Part shown: positions 1 through 6,111 of the stretch, in pieces | How the letters are laid out: the number at the start of each line of letters is the position of its first letter | How positions within the stretch are numbered: position 1 is the stretch's first letter | From: an uncultured Actinomycetes bacterium | GTDB lineage: Bacteria > Actinomycetota > Acidimicrobiia > Acidimicrobiales > RAAP-2 | Assembly: GCA_903893955.1 (NCBI GenBank) | Contig: CAITOG010000116.1 | Coordinates: 1 to 9,224, forward strand | DNA length: 9,224 nt | Reading direction: 5' to 3' | Notes under the pieces: generated by a model | Database searches by the model: none | What the model was told of the DNA's origin: nothing | The model's input: the letters and a program-made list of their open reading frames with translations, nothing else | Position numbers and translations under genes: made by a program

Positions 1-1715
1 CGTTCGAGGGTGTGGTCCCGTGGCTCCAGCGCCGGTACGGAGAGGCAGATTCGGACTGGAGTAGGGAGCAGATCGAGCAGTACATGCGCGAGGTGGCTTG
101 TCGCTCCTGCGGCGGTGCTCGGCTCAAGCCCGTCAGCCTTGCAGTGACCATCGACGCCAAGAGCATCTCTGAGGTGTGCGATCTGTCGATCGGCGACGCG
201 GTCAGCTTCTTCGAGGGCCTCGAGATCTCTGAGCGAGACCACCTGATCGGCGACAGGGTGGTCAAAGAGATCCTGGAGCGGATGCGGTTCCTGCTCGATG
301 TCGGTCTCGACTACCTCTCGCTCGGCCGAGCGGCCGGGACGCTCTCAGGTGGCGAGGCACAGCGGATCCGGCTGGCGAGCCAGATCGGCAGCGGTCTGGT
401 CGGCGTGCTCTACGTGCTCGACGAACCCTCGATCGGACTCCATCAGCGCGACAACCGACGCCTCATCGCCACCTTGGAGCGGCTCAGAGATCTCGGCAAC
501 ACGGTGATCGTCGTCGAACACGACGAAGAGACGATCCTGGCCTCGGACTGGGCGGTCGATGTGGGACCGGGAGCTGGCGAGCACGGGGGAGCGGTCATCC
601 ACTCTGGACCCATCAGGGGCAGGGGAGGTCTCCTCACCAACAAGGCGAGCCTGACGGGGCAGTACATAGCCAAGAAGCGCTCGATCCCGATTCCCGCCGA
701 GCGGCGAGAGGGCAGTGGGGACTCGCTCAGGGTGCTCGGCGCCAGTGAGAACAACCTCGACGACCTCGACGTCACCATCCCGTTGGGGATGATGGTCGCA
801 GTGACCGGCGTCTCGGGCTCCGGCAAGTCGACCCTGGTCAACGAGATTCTGCTCAAGAGCCTGTTGCACCAGGTCCATCGAGCCAAGGAGCTGCCAGGTC
901 GGCATCTCAAGATCACAGGGGTCGAGCACGTCGACAAGGTCGTCGCCGTCGACCAGCAGCCCATCGGGCGAACGCCTCGATCCAACCCAGCGACCTACAC
1001 CGGCGTCTTCGATTCGATCAGGAAGCTCTTCGCCCAGACTCAGGAGGCGAAAGTGCGCGGCTACCTCCCTGGCAGGTTCTCCTTCAACGTCAAGGGGGGA
1101 CGCTGCGAGGCCTGCGCTGGTGACGGCACGATCAAGATCGAGATGCACTTCCTGCCCGATGTCTACGTGCCGTGCGAGGTCTGCGGCGGCGCCCGCTACA
1201 ACCGGGAGACGCTCGAGGTGCTGTTCCGAGGCAAGAACATCGCCGACGTCCTCGACATGCCGGTCAGCGAGGCGCTCGAGTTCTTCGACAACCAACCGAG
1301 CATCCGGCGCCACCTCCAGACCCTTGATGACGTCGGCCTCGGGTACGTGAGGTTGGGCCAGCCAGCACCACAACTCTCAGGCGGCGAGGCGCAGCGGGTC
1401 AAGCTCGCCTCTGAGCTGAGCCGACGGCCGACCGGACATACGCTGTACGTCCTCGACGAGCCGACCACTGGCTTGCACTTCGAAGACGTGGCACGACTGC
1501 TAACCGTCTTGCAGCGTCTCGTCGATCAGGGCAACACGGTGCTCGTCATCGAACACAACCTCGACGTCATCAAGACCGCGGACTGGCTGCTCGACCTTGG
1601 GCCAGAGGGAGGCCACCGAGGCGGCAAGCTCGTCGCTGCGGGGACACCTGAGCAGGTGGCCACAGTGCCCGGAAGCCACACCGGTGCGGTGCTGGCGCCC
1701 CTGCTCACTCCCTAG
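1..1715 (+). CDS. uvrA: Excinuclease ABC subunit UvrA, C-terminal part (5' end outside window)
   Basis: UvrA is the ATP-driven damage sensor of nucleotide excision repair; it scans DNA as a dimer and loads UvrB at lesions. The reading frame is open to the left edge (first whole codon at base 3, giving FEGVVPW, the family's FEGVIP stretch). 570 residues are visible, and by comparison with the roughly 940-residue E. coli protein about 370 N-terminal residues, including the first Walker A, are missing. Visible, numbered from base 3: a CxxC pair (33-36), first ABC signature LSGGEAQR (114-121) with Walker B ending DEPS (140-143) and the EHDE switch region (about 172), second Walker A GVSGSGKST (269-277), the zinc module CEAC (368-371) and CEVC (391-394), second signature LSGGEAQR (458-465), DEPT (485-488) and EHNLDVIKTADW. 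All key residues are intact. It ends tail-to-tail with the - strand yccF, overlapping by 4 bp. Identification is secure; actinobacterial UvrA2-type paralogues are less likely given the close match to canonical UvrA. Confidence 0.97.
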   Translation, partial: FEGVVPWLQRRYGEADSDWSREQIEQYMREVACRSCGGARLKPVSLAVTIDAKSISEVCDLSIGDAVSFFEGLEISERDHLIGDRVVKEILERMRFLLDVGLDYLSLGRAAGTLSGGEAQRIRLASQIGSGLVGVLYVLDEPSIGLHQRDNRRLIATLERLRDLGNTVIVVEHDEETILASDWAVDVGPGAGEHGGAVIHSGPIRGRGGLLTNKASLTGQYIAKKRSIPIPAERREGSGDSLRVLGASENNLDDLDVTIPLGMMVAVTGVSGSGKSTLVNEILLKSLLHQVHRAKELPGRHLKITGVEHVDKVVAVDQQPIGRTPRSNPATYTGVFDSIRKLFAQTQEAKVRGYLPGRFSFNVKGGRCEACAGDGTIKIEMHFLPDVYVPCEVCGGARYNRETLEVLFRGKNIADVLDMPVSEALEFFDNQPSIRRHLQTLDDVGLGYVRLGQPAPQLSGGEAQRVKLASELSRRPTGHTLYVLDEPTTGLHFEDVARLLTVLQRLVDQGNTVLVIEHNLDVIKTADWLLDLGPEGGHRGGKLVAAGTPEQVATVPGSHTGAVLAPLLTP

Positions 1716-2107
1716 GCGAAGCGCGAGGAGCCTGCTGGCACGACCGCCTTGCCGAAGGGGAAGGCGATCAACGGGACCATCCGGAACAAGATGAGGCCGA
1801 ACGGGATGCCGATGATGGTGATGCAGGCGATGACTCCGAGGAGCAGCGCCATCAGCGCTGAGAACAAGCCGCCAAGCACGAACCAGATGACGTTGCCGAT
1901 GCACCCTGGCGCAGTGGCATCGACCTGGACGATCTCTGAGCCGAAGGGCCAGATGCAGTAGGCGGCCAGCTTGAAGGCCTGGATGCCGAACGGGATGCCG
2001 ATGATGGTGATGCACATCAGCAGCCCACTGATGAGCAAGCTGACGGCCAGGGCCAGCCCGAAGGTGAGCAGCCAGATGATGTTGCCGAGCAGGCGCCAGA
2101 AGCTCAC
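1712..2107 (-). CDS. yccF: YccF-type small inner-membrane protein
   Basis: Predicted 131-residue integral membrane protein of the YccF family (inner membrane component domain); its biochemical function is unknown. Two homologous halves are visible. Each has a hydrophobic stretch (about 8-37 and 70-100), then the signature CITIIGIPFG (32-41 and 95-104), then an aromatic stretch ending WPFG (53-56) or FPFG (116-119), with a repeat period of 63 residues. The GTG start at 2107 is chosen because it overlaps the nadA stop (GTGA at 2107-2104) and puts the protein start (VSFWRLLGN) where family members start; the open frame extends upstream to 2260 but that part lies inside nadA and has no family resemblance. 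No clear Shine-Dalgarno sequence precedes the GTG, so translation probably depends on coupling to nadA. The stop codon lies within the same CTAG as the uvrA stop. The family assignment is firm; any role in NAD metabolism is not implied beyond co-transcription. Confidence 0.9.
   Translation of the reverse strand: MSFWRLLGNIIWLLTFGLALAVSLLISGLLMCITIIGIPFGIQAFKLAAYCIWPFGSEIVQVDATAPGCIGNVIWFVLGGLFSALMALLLGVIACITIIGIPFGLILFRMVPLIAFPFGKAVVPAGSSRFA
1796..1825 (-). repeat. 30-bp perfect direct repeat, copy 1 (inside yccF)
   Basis: Identical over 30 bases to 1985-2014, in the same orientation and 189 bp (63 codons) away. It covers the codons for the second CITIIGIPFG signature of the YccF protein and its immediate flank. 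The bases on either side differ between copies, so the identity ends exactly here. Confidence 0.9.
1985..2014 (-). repeat. 30-bp perfect direct repeat, copy 2 (inside yccF)
   Basis: Partner of 1796-1825. It encodes the first CITIIGIPFG signature. The two halves of the protein are an ancient duplication in this family, but exact identity at every wobble position over 30 bases is more than protein conservation alone demands. Confidence 0.9.
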
Positions 2108-3210
2108 GTGATGCTCAACATGCGCTCGAGCGCAACCTTTGCCCACTCGGCCGTCGAGGCGTCCACAGTGATCTGGTTGCGGATTCGTCCCGCGACTGCT
2201 TCCTCGAGGACCCAGCAAAGGTGGGGGGCGTCGATGCGGGCCATGGTGGCGCACGGGCACACCTCTGGGTCCAGGCAGATGATCTCGAGGTCCGGGTGCT
2301 CGTCAGCGAGGCGCTTGACGAGGTGGACCTCGGTGCCGATCCCGATCGCAGTGCCCGGCGCCGCTGCGTCGACGAAGCGGATGATCGCATCGGTGGAGCC
2401 GGAGGCATCAGCCTGGAGCACGACCTCGTGTGAGCACTCTGGATGGACGATGACCAGCCCATCGGGATGTGCGGCACGGAACGACTCGATCTGCGAGACA
2501 TTGAAGCGCTGGTGGACTGAGCAATGACCCTTCCAGAGCAGGAATCGTGCAGCGGCGATCGCCTCCGACTTCAGGCCACCACTCGGCGCAAAAGGATCCC
2601 ACACCTCCATCTCATCGAGGCTGTAGCCCATGTCCACTGCGGTGTTCCGGCCGAGGTGCTGATCTGGGAAAAAGAGGACCTTGTCGCCTCGGGGCTCGGC
2701 ACCCTCGATCGCCCAGCTCAGGACAGCCCGAGCGTTCGACGAGGTGCACACCGCGCCACCGTGACGACCGACGAATGCCTTGATGGCGGCCGTCGAGTTC
2801 ATGTACGTAATCGGAACCAGTCGTTCAAGATCGACCACCTGACCGAGTTGGTCCCACGCCGCCTCGACCTGATCGATGTCCGCCATGTCCGCCATCTGAC
2901 AGCCGGCGGCGAGGTCGGGCAGGATCACCCGCTGATCGGGACCGGTGAGGATATCGGCCGACTCTGCCATGAAGTGGACGCCACAGAAGACGATCAGGTC
3001 AGCGTCACCTCGATCCGCTGCCTGACGTGACAGGCCGAAGGAATCGCCTCGCACGTCGGCCCACCGCATGACTTCATCCATCTGGTAGTGGTGGCCGAGG
3101 ATCAGGAGTCGATCGCCAAGGGCGGCCTTCGCCGCTCCGATCCGCTCGGCGAGTTCTTCTGGTGACGCGGCGGTGTAGCCCTGCGGCATCCCGGCGGAGA
3201 TCTTGAGCAT
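2104..3210 (-). CDS. nadA: Quinolinate synthase NadA
   Basis: NadA condenses iminoaspartate with dihydroxyacetone phosphate to quinolinate, the second step of de novo NAD synthesis, using a [4Fe-4S] cluster in the cytoplasm. The 368-residue product has the length of the longer NadA type typified by Bacillus subtilis. The three cluster cysteines are at C104 (LAAGCQMADMA), C230 (WKGHCSVH) and C320 (DPEVCPCATM), and the triplicated-fold motifs GHHYQ (39-43), TYMNSTAAIKA (135-145), TSSNA (156-160), FPDQHLGRN (181-189), HPEC (256-259) and GIGTEVH (290-296) are all present. The ATG at 3210 is chosen because a strong purine-rich Shine-Dalgarno (3221-3215) stands 4 nt upstream; the internal Met8 is a less likely start. 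It is followed by yccF with a 4-nt overlap and is divergent from uvrC. Its usual partners nadB and nadC are not in the window, so the pathway must be completed elsewhere. Confidence 0.97.
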   Translation of the reverse strand: MLKISAGMPQGYTAASPEELAERIGAAKAALGDRLLILGHHYQMDEVMRWADVRGDSFGLSRQAADRGDADLIVFCGVHFMAESADILTGPDQRVILPDLAAGCQMADMADIDQVEAAWDQLGQVVDLERLVPITYMNSTAAIKAFVGRHGGAVCTSSNARAVLSWAIEGAEPRGDKVLFFPDQHLGRNTAVDMGYSLDEMEVWDPFAPSGGLKSEAIAAARFLLWKGHCSVHQRFNVSQIESFRAAHPDGLVIVHPECSHEVVLQADASGSTDAIIRFVDAAAPGTAIGIGTEVHLVKRLADEHPDLEIICLDPEVCPCATMARIDAPHLCWVLEEAVAGRIRNQITVDASTAEWAKVALERMLSIT

Positions 3211-3214
3211 GATG

Positions 3215-3221
3215 CCCCCTC
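3215..3221 (-). promoter_or_regulatory. Ribosome binding site of nadA
   Basis: On the - strand GAGGGGG precedes the nadA ATG by 4 nt and decides the start at 3210. The upstream CCCC (3227-3224) can pair with GGGG of this site across a short AUGA loop, so the site could be partly masked in the mRNA. Confidence 0.7.
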
Positions 3222-3348
3222 ATGGGGTTGATCTCGATATGACCGGCGGGGACAGCCCAGTCGCCCTTCCGCGGTGGTGTCGGCCTCGAGAGTGTGTGAT
3301 GTGCGGGATCCTGGGCCCGTGCAACCACTCTAGAGGCGACGCCGCGTC

Positions 3349-3354
3349 GAGGTG
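3349..3354 (+). promoter_or_regulatory. Ribosome binding site of uvrC
   Basis: GAGGTG stands 5 nt before the ATG at 3360. This favours that start over the in-frame ATG at 3369, for which the spacing would be 14 nt. The first base of the site is also the last base of the inverted repeat at 3337-3349. Confidence 0.65.
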
Positions 3355-3359
3355 CAACC

Positions 3360-5252
3360 ATGGGGGGTATGCCGCTGCGGCCACCGACCAAGACCATTCC
3401 TGATGAGCCGGGCTGCTATCAGTTCTTCGACGACCTCGGTCGCGTGATCTACGTCGGAAAGGCCCGCTCGCTTCGATCCAGACTGAGCTCGTACTTTCAG
3501 GACCCGAGCGCGCTGCACCCCCGGACTTCGCAGATGGTGGCGGCGGCCGAGCGGGTTGAGTGGATGACCACCACCACAGAGGTCGAGGCATTGATCCTCG
3601 AAATCTCGCTGATCCAATCGTTCAAGCCGCGCTACAACGTTCGCCTCAAGGATGACAAGAGCTATCCCTGGTTGGCGATCACGACCGATCAGCAGTGGCC
3701 ACGCCCAGTCGTGACGCGCGGAGCGCGTCGTCGAGGAGTTCGCTACTTCGGACCCTTTGGTCACCCTCGTTCCCTCCGGCGAACGGTCGACCTCCTCCTG
3801 CCCACGTTCCCGCTTCGAACGTGCTCGGACGAGAAGTTCAAGCGCCACAAGCGGTCCGAGCGACCCTGCTTGCTCTTCGACATCGAGCGGTGCAGCGGTC
3901 CATGCATCGGCGCCGTGGAGCCCGCTGACTACCAGGCACACCTCGACGGATTCCTGAGGTTCTTCGGTGGCGAAGCGTCGCCGATGATCCTCGACCTGAC
4001 ACAGAGGATGGCGAGCGCCGCTGCGGACCAGGACTACGAGCGAGCGGCCCGTCTGCGCGATGCAGTGGCCTCGATGGAGGAGGCTGCCGAGTCTCAGCAG
4101 CTGGTGCTCGGGGATCGCGACGACCTCGACGTGCTCGGGGTGGTTGCGGATGATCTGCAGCTCGCGGCGTCCCTGCTCCACATCCGACACGGGCGCGTGG
4201 TGGGCAGGAGCTCATATGTGGCGGATCTGGTGGAGGACCTCGAGCGCGGCGAGCTCGTCGCCACCGCACTGCGCGAGATCTATGGCGATCCAGCGGCGCA
4301 GGTCCCAGGTGTGGTCGGGGTCAGCGAGCTCCCCGACGACGAGGTGACCATGCTCGAGTGGCTCTCTGAGCGCCGAGGGCTCAGCGTCTCGCTGACCGTT
4401 CCACAACGTGGCCGCAAGCGCGGTCTCGTCGAGATGGCGGAACGCAACGCTCTCGACGAGCTCTTGCGTGACAAGACCCGACGGGCCAGCGACCACAACG
4501 CACGCTCGAAGGCTCTGTTAGAGCTCCAGACCGCGCTCAACCTCAAGCGGCCACCCTTCCGGATCGAGTGCTACGACATGAGCCACCTCCAGGGAACGTC
4601 GTACGTGGGCTCCATGGTGGTCTTCGAGGACGGCGTCCCGATGAAGTCCGCCTACCGCCACTTCAGCGTCAAGACAGTCGCGGGCAACGATGACTTCGCT
4701 GCGATGGACGAGGTCGTTCGTCGACGCCTCCGTCGCTGGGACGAGCCGTCGACCACGGCGGGGGCTCGACGAGGCTTCGCGGCCCCGGCGGATCTGCTGC
4801 TGATCGACGGTGGACTCGGACAGCTCGGCGTGGTCGTCAGAGCCCTCGAGGATTTCGAGCTCAGCGAGCGGACCGAGGTGGCGTCATTGGCGAAGCGCTT
4901 CGAGGAGGTCTACCGCCCAGGCTCCTCGCAGCCGATCGTCTTGGCTCGAGGATCAGAGGGTCTCTTCCTGCTCCAGCGCATCCGCGACGAGGCGCACCGG
5001 TTCGCAATCTCGTTCCACCGCTCCACCAGAGGTCGAGCCATGACCAAGAGTGTGCTGGAAGGAATCCCTGGCCTTGGCCCCAGTCGGCGCGAGCGGCTGA
5101 TGGAAGAGTTCGGCACGGTCGAGGCGATCCGGGTGGCTGGCAGAACGGCACTGGCTGCGCTGTCATGGCTGCCCGCCGAGGTGGCCGACGGGATCTGGTC
5201 GCAGCTCATGCCTGACGGTGCCGAGACGGGGGAGCCAGAGGAGGCAGACTGA
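3360..5252 (+). CDS. uvrC: Excinuclease ABC subunit UvrC
   Basis: UvrC is the endonuclease of nucleotide excision repair, cutting 3' and then 5' of a lesion in the UvrB-DNA complex. The 630-residue product shows the full domain order: N-terminal GIY-YIG nuclease (about 16-95) with GCY (18-20), YVGKA (31-35), Arg41 and the EALILE glutamates (76-81); a cysteine set C155, C170, C178, C182 with the spacing of the iron-sulfur ligands reported for E. coli UvrC; the UVR UvrB-binding motif (DYERAARLRDAV, 225-236); the RNase H-like nuclease with Asp406 (ECYDMSH), Asp483 (LLIDGGLGQ) and His546 (RDEAHRFA); and tandem helix-hairpin-helix motifs (about 566-615, GIPGLGPSRRERL). The short tail (620-630) is acidic. 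The start at 3360 is supported by its Shine-Dalgarno sequence; Met4 at 3369 is the alternative. It is the first gene of the run and ends 4 nt before rapZ. Confidence 0.98.
   Translation: MGGMPLRPPTKTIPDEPGCYQFFDDLGRVIYVGKARSLRSRLSSYFQDPSALHPRTSQMVAAAERVEWMTTTTEVEALILEISLIQSFKPRYNVRLKDDKSYPWLAITTDQQWPRPVVTRGARRRGVRYFGPFGHPRSLRRTVDLLLPTFPLRTCSDEKFKRHKRSERPCLLFDIERCSGPCIGAVEPADYQAHLDGFLRFFGGEASPMILDLTQRMASAAADQDYERAARLRDAVASMEEAAESQQLVLGDRDDLDVLGVVADDLQLAASLLHIRHGRVVGRSSYVADLVEDLERGELVATALREIYGDPAAQVPGVVGVSELPDDEVTMLEWLSERRGLSVSLTVPQRGRKRGLVEMAERNALDELLRDKTRRASDHNARSKALLELQTALNLKRPPFRIECYDMSHLQGTSYVGSMVVFEDGVPMKSAYRHFSVKTVAGNDDFAAMDEVVRRRLRRWDEPSTTAGARRGFAAPADLLLIDGGLGQLGVVVRALEDFELSERTEVASLAKRFEEVYRPGSSQPIVLARGSEGLFLLQRIRDEAHRFAISFHRSTRGRAMTKSVLEGIPGLGPSRRERLMEEFGTVEAIRVAGRTALAALSWLPAEVADGIWSQLMPDGAETGEPEEAD
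5238..5244 (+). promoter_or_regulatory. Ribosome binding site of rapZ
   Basis: GAGGAGG lies inside the last uvrC codons, 12 nt before the rapZ ATG at 5257. The spacing is slightly long but it is the only strong site nearby. It supports the ATG over the upstream in-frame GTG at 5218, which would add 13 residues with no family resemblance. Confidence 0.6.
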
Positions 5253-5256
5253 GTCC

Positions 5257-6111
5257 ATGGCCGAGTTCGTGATCGTCACAGGCATGTCAGGCGCTGGCCG
5301 CTCGACCGCGGCGGCGAGCCTCGAGGATCTTGGCTGGTTCGTGATCGACAACCTGCCGCCTGCGGTCATGCCCCGTGTGGCCGAGCTCGTCTCAGGGCCA
5401 GGGGGAGAGCACACGAGGGTGGCCCTGGTGGTGGGTCGTCCGGGAGTCGGCGAGATGGCAGAACTCCTCGAGGCGATCGAACGACTGCGCGAGGGCGCCC
5501 ACGTGGTTCGGGTGCTGTTCCTCGATGCGTCTGACGAGGTACTCGTTCGACGTTACGAGGGCACCAGGCGTCGCCACCCCAGAACAGGCGCAGGAGTCGA
5601 GATCTCGATCGCCCAGGAGCGAAAGAGCCTGGAGCCACTCGCTGCTGTGACCGACATCTCGCTCGACACCGGGGAGCTCAATGCCAATCAGCTCCGGTCG
5701 CGCATCTTCGAGCTGTTCGGCGAGTCCCTCGGTCCCGAGGTCATGCGCACCACGCTCATGTCGTTCGGCTTCAAGTACGGCCTCCCGCTCGACGTCGACA
5801 TGGTCTTCGATGTCCGCTTCCTTCCGAACCCCCACTGGGTCGACGAGCTACGCGAGCACACCGGGCTCGAGGCACCTGTACGCGACTTCGTACTCGAGGC
5901 ACAAGGCTCGAAGGAGTTCATCGACAAGGTGTGCGAACTCGTCGAATCATTGCTGCCGGCGTACCGCAAGGAGGGCAAGACCTACCTGACCATCGGCATC
6001 GGCTGCACCGGCGGAAAGCATCGCTCGGTGGCGATCACCGAAGAGCTTGCTCGTCGGCTTCGGTCCGACGGGGCGCCCATCGCCACCTTCCATCGCGATC
6101 GCGAGCGTTAA
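5257..6111 (+). CDS. rapZ: RapZ/YvcJ-family nucleotide-binding protein
   Basis: A 284-residue member of the RapZ (YvcJ) P-loop family, the same length as E. coli RapZ. In E. coli RapZ is an RNA-binding adaptor that senses glucosamine-6-phosphate and directs decay of the small RNA GlmZ; in Gram-positive bacteria the protein binds nucleotides and its role is less settled, so only a regulatory link to amino-sugar/envelope precursor metabolism is suggested. Visible are the P-loop GMSGAGRST (9-17), where Arg15 replaces the usual Lys as in actinobacterial homologues, DNLPP (31-35), a possible Walker B strand VLFLD (86-90), and the C-terminal domain motifs FGFKYG (170-175), DVRFLPNPHW (185-194) and GCTGGKHRSV (249-258). 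The E. coli C-terminal basic tail is replaced by a short HRDRER. The stop overlaps the yvcK start by one base (TAATG). Confidence 0.95.
   Translation: MAEFVIVTGMSGAGRSTAAASLEDLGWFVIDNLPPAVMPRVAELVSGPGGEHTRVALVVGRPGVGEMAELLEAIERLREGAHVVRVLFLDASDEVLVRRYEGTRRRHPRTGAGVEISIAQERKSLEPLAAVTDISLDTGELNANQLRSRIFELFGESLGPEVMRTTLMSFGFKYGLPLDVDMVFDVRFLPNPHWVDELREHTGLEAPVRDFVLEAQGSKEFIDKVCELVESLLPAYRKEGKTYLTIGIGCTGGKHRSVAITEELARRLRSDGAPIATFHRDRER
6093..6104. repeat. 12-bp perfect palindrome at the rapZ 3' end
   Basis: TCGCGATCGCGA is fully self-complementary, lies in the last rapZ codons and ends 6 nt before the yvcK ATG. It contains the octamer GCGATCGC, which also occurs at 2555-2562 and 6621-6628. No function is assigned. 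Confidence 0.6.

Larger units (their letters stand above)
3211..3359. promoter_or_regulatory. Divergent nadA/uvrC intergenic region
   Basis: This is the only substantial non-coding stretch (149 bp) and must hold promoters for both the leftward nadA-yccF unit and the rightward uvrC operon, unless uvrC is read from further left. I see no clear consensus promoter for uvrC. For nadA, a weak sigma-70-like pair is possible on the - strand: TTGCAC (3357-3352), 19-nt spacer, TAGAGT (3332-3327). The right end is structured: direct repeats GTGCAACCA at 3319-3327 and 3352-3360 enclose the palindrome CTCTAGAG (3328-3335) and the inverted repeat CGACG-CCG-CGTCG (3337-3349). No SOS-type GAAC/GTTC half-site is present. 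Promoter function follows from gene arrangement; the exact sites are uncertain. Confidence 0.5.

Noticed and set aside
345..1373. Long - strand open frame (342 codons) opposite uvrA
   Set aside because: It lies fully antisense to a well-conserved gene, shows no recognisable motif, and long antisense frames are expected in GC-rich coding DNA.
1745..1766. Hairpin CGCCTT / AAGGCG with 10-nt loop downstream of the uvrA stop as a terminator
   Set aside because: It lies inside yccF coding sequence, has only a 6-bp stem with a large loop, and no T-tract follows on either strand.
3211..3359. SOS (LexA) box for uvrC
   Set aside because: No GAAC or GTTC half-site of the actinobacterial/Bacillus-type box occurs in the intergenic region, so direct LexA control is not supported here.
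3330..4190. 286-codon - strand open frame opposite uvrC
   Set aside because: Antisense shadow of uvrC with no domain resemblance and no plausible start context.
5283..5307. RapZ P-loop Lys-to-Arg change as a defective ATPase site
   Set aside because: GMSGAGRST is the normal form in actinobacterial homologues, so it is a lineage trait and not damage to this gene.
5931..6110. Upstream extension of the yvcK frame by 60 codons
   Set aside because: The extension overlaps conserved rapZ coding sequence and has no YvcK similarity; the ATG at 6111 begins with the expected family start.
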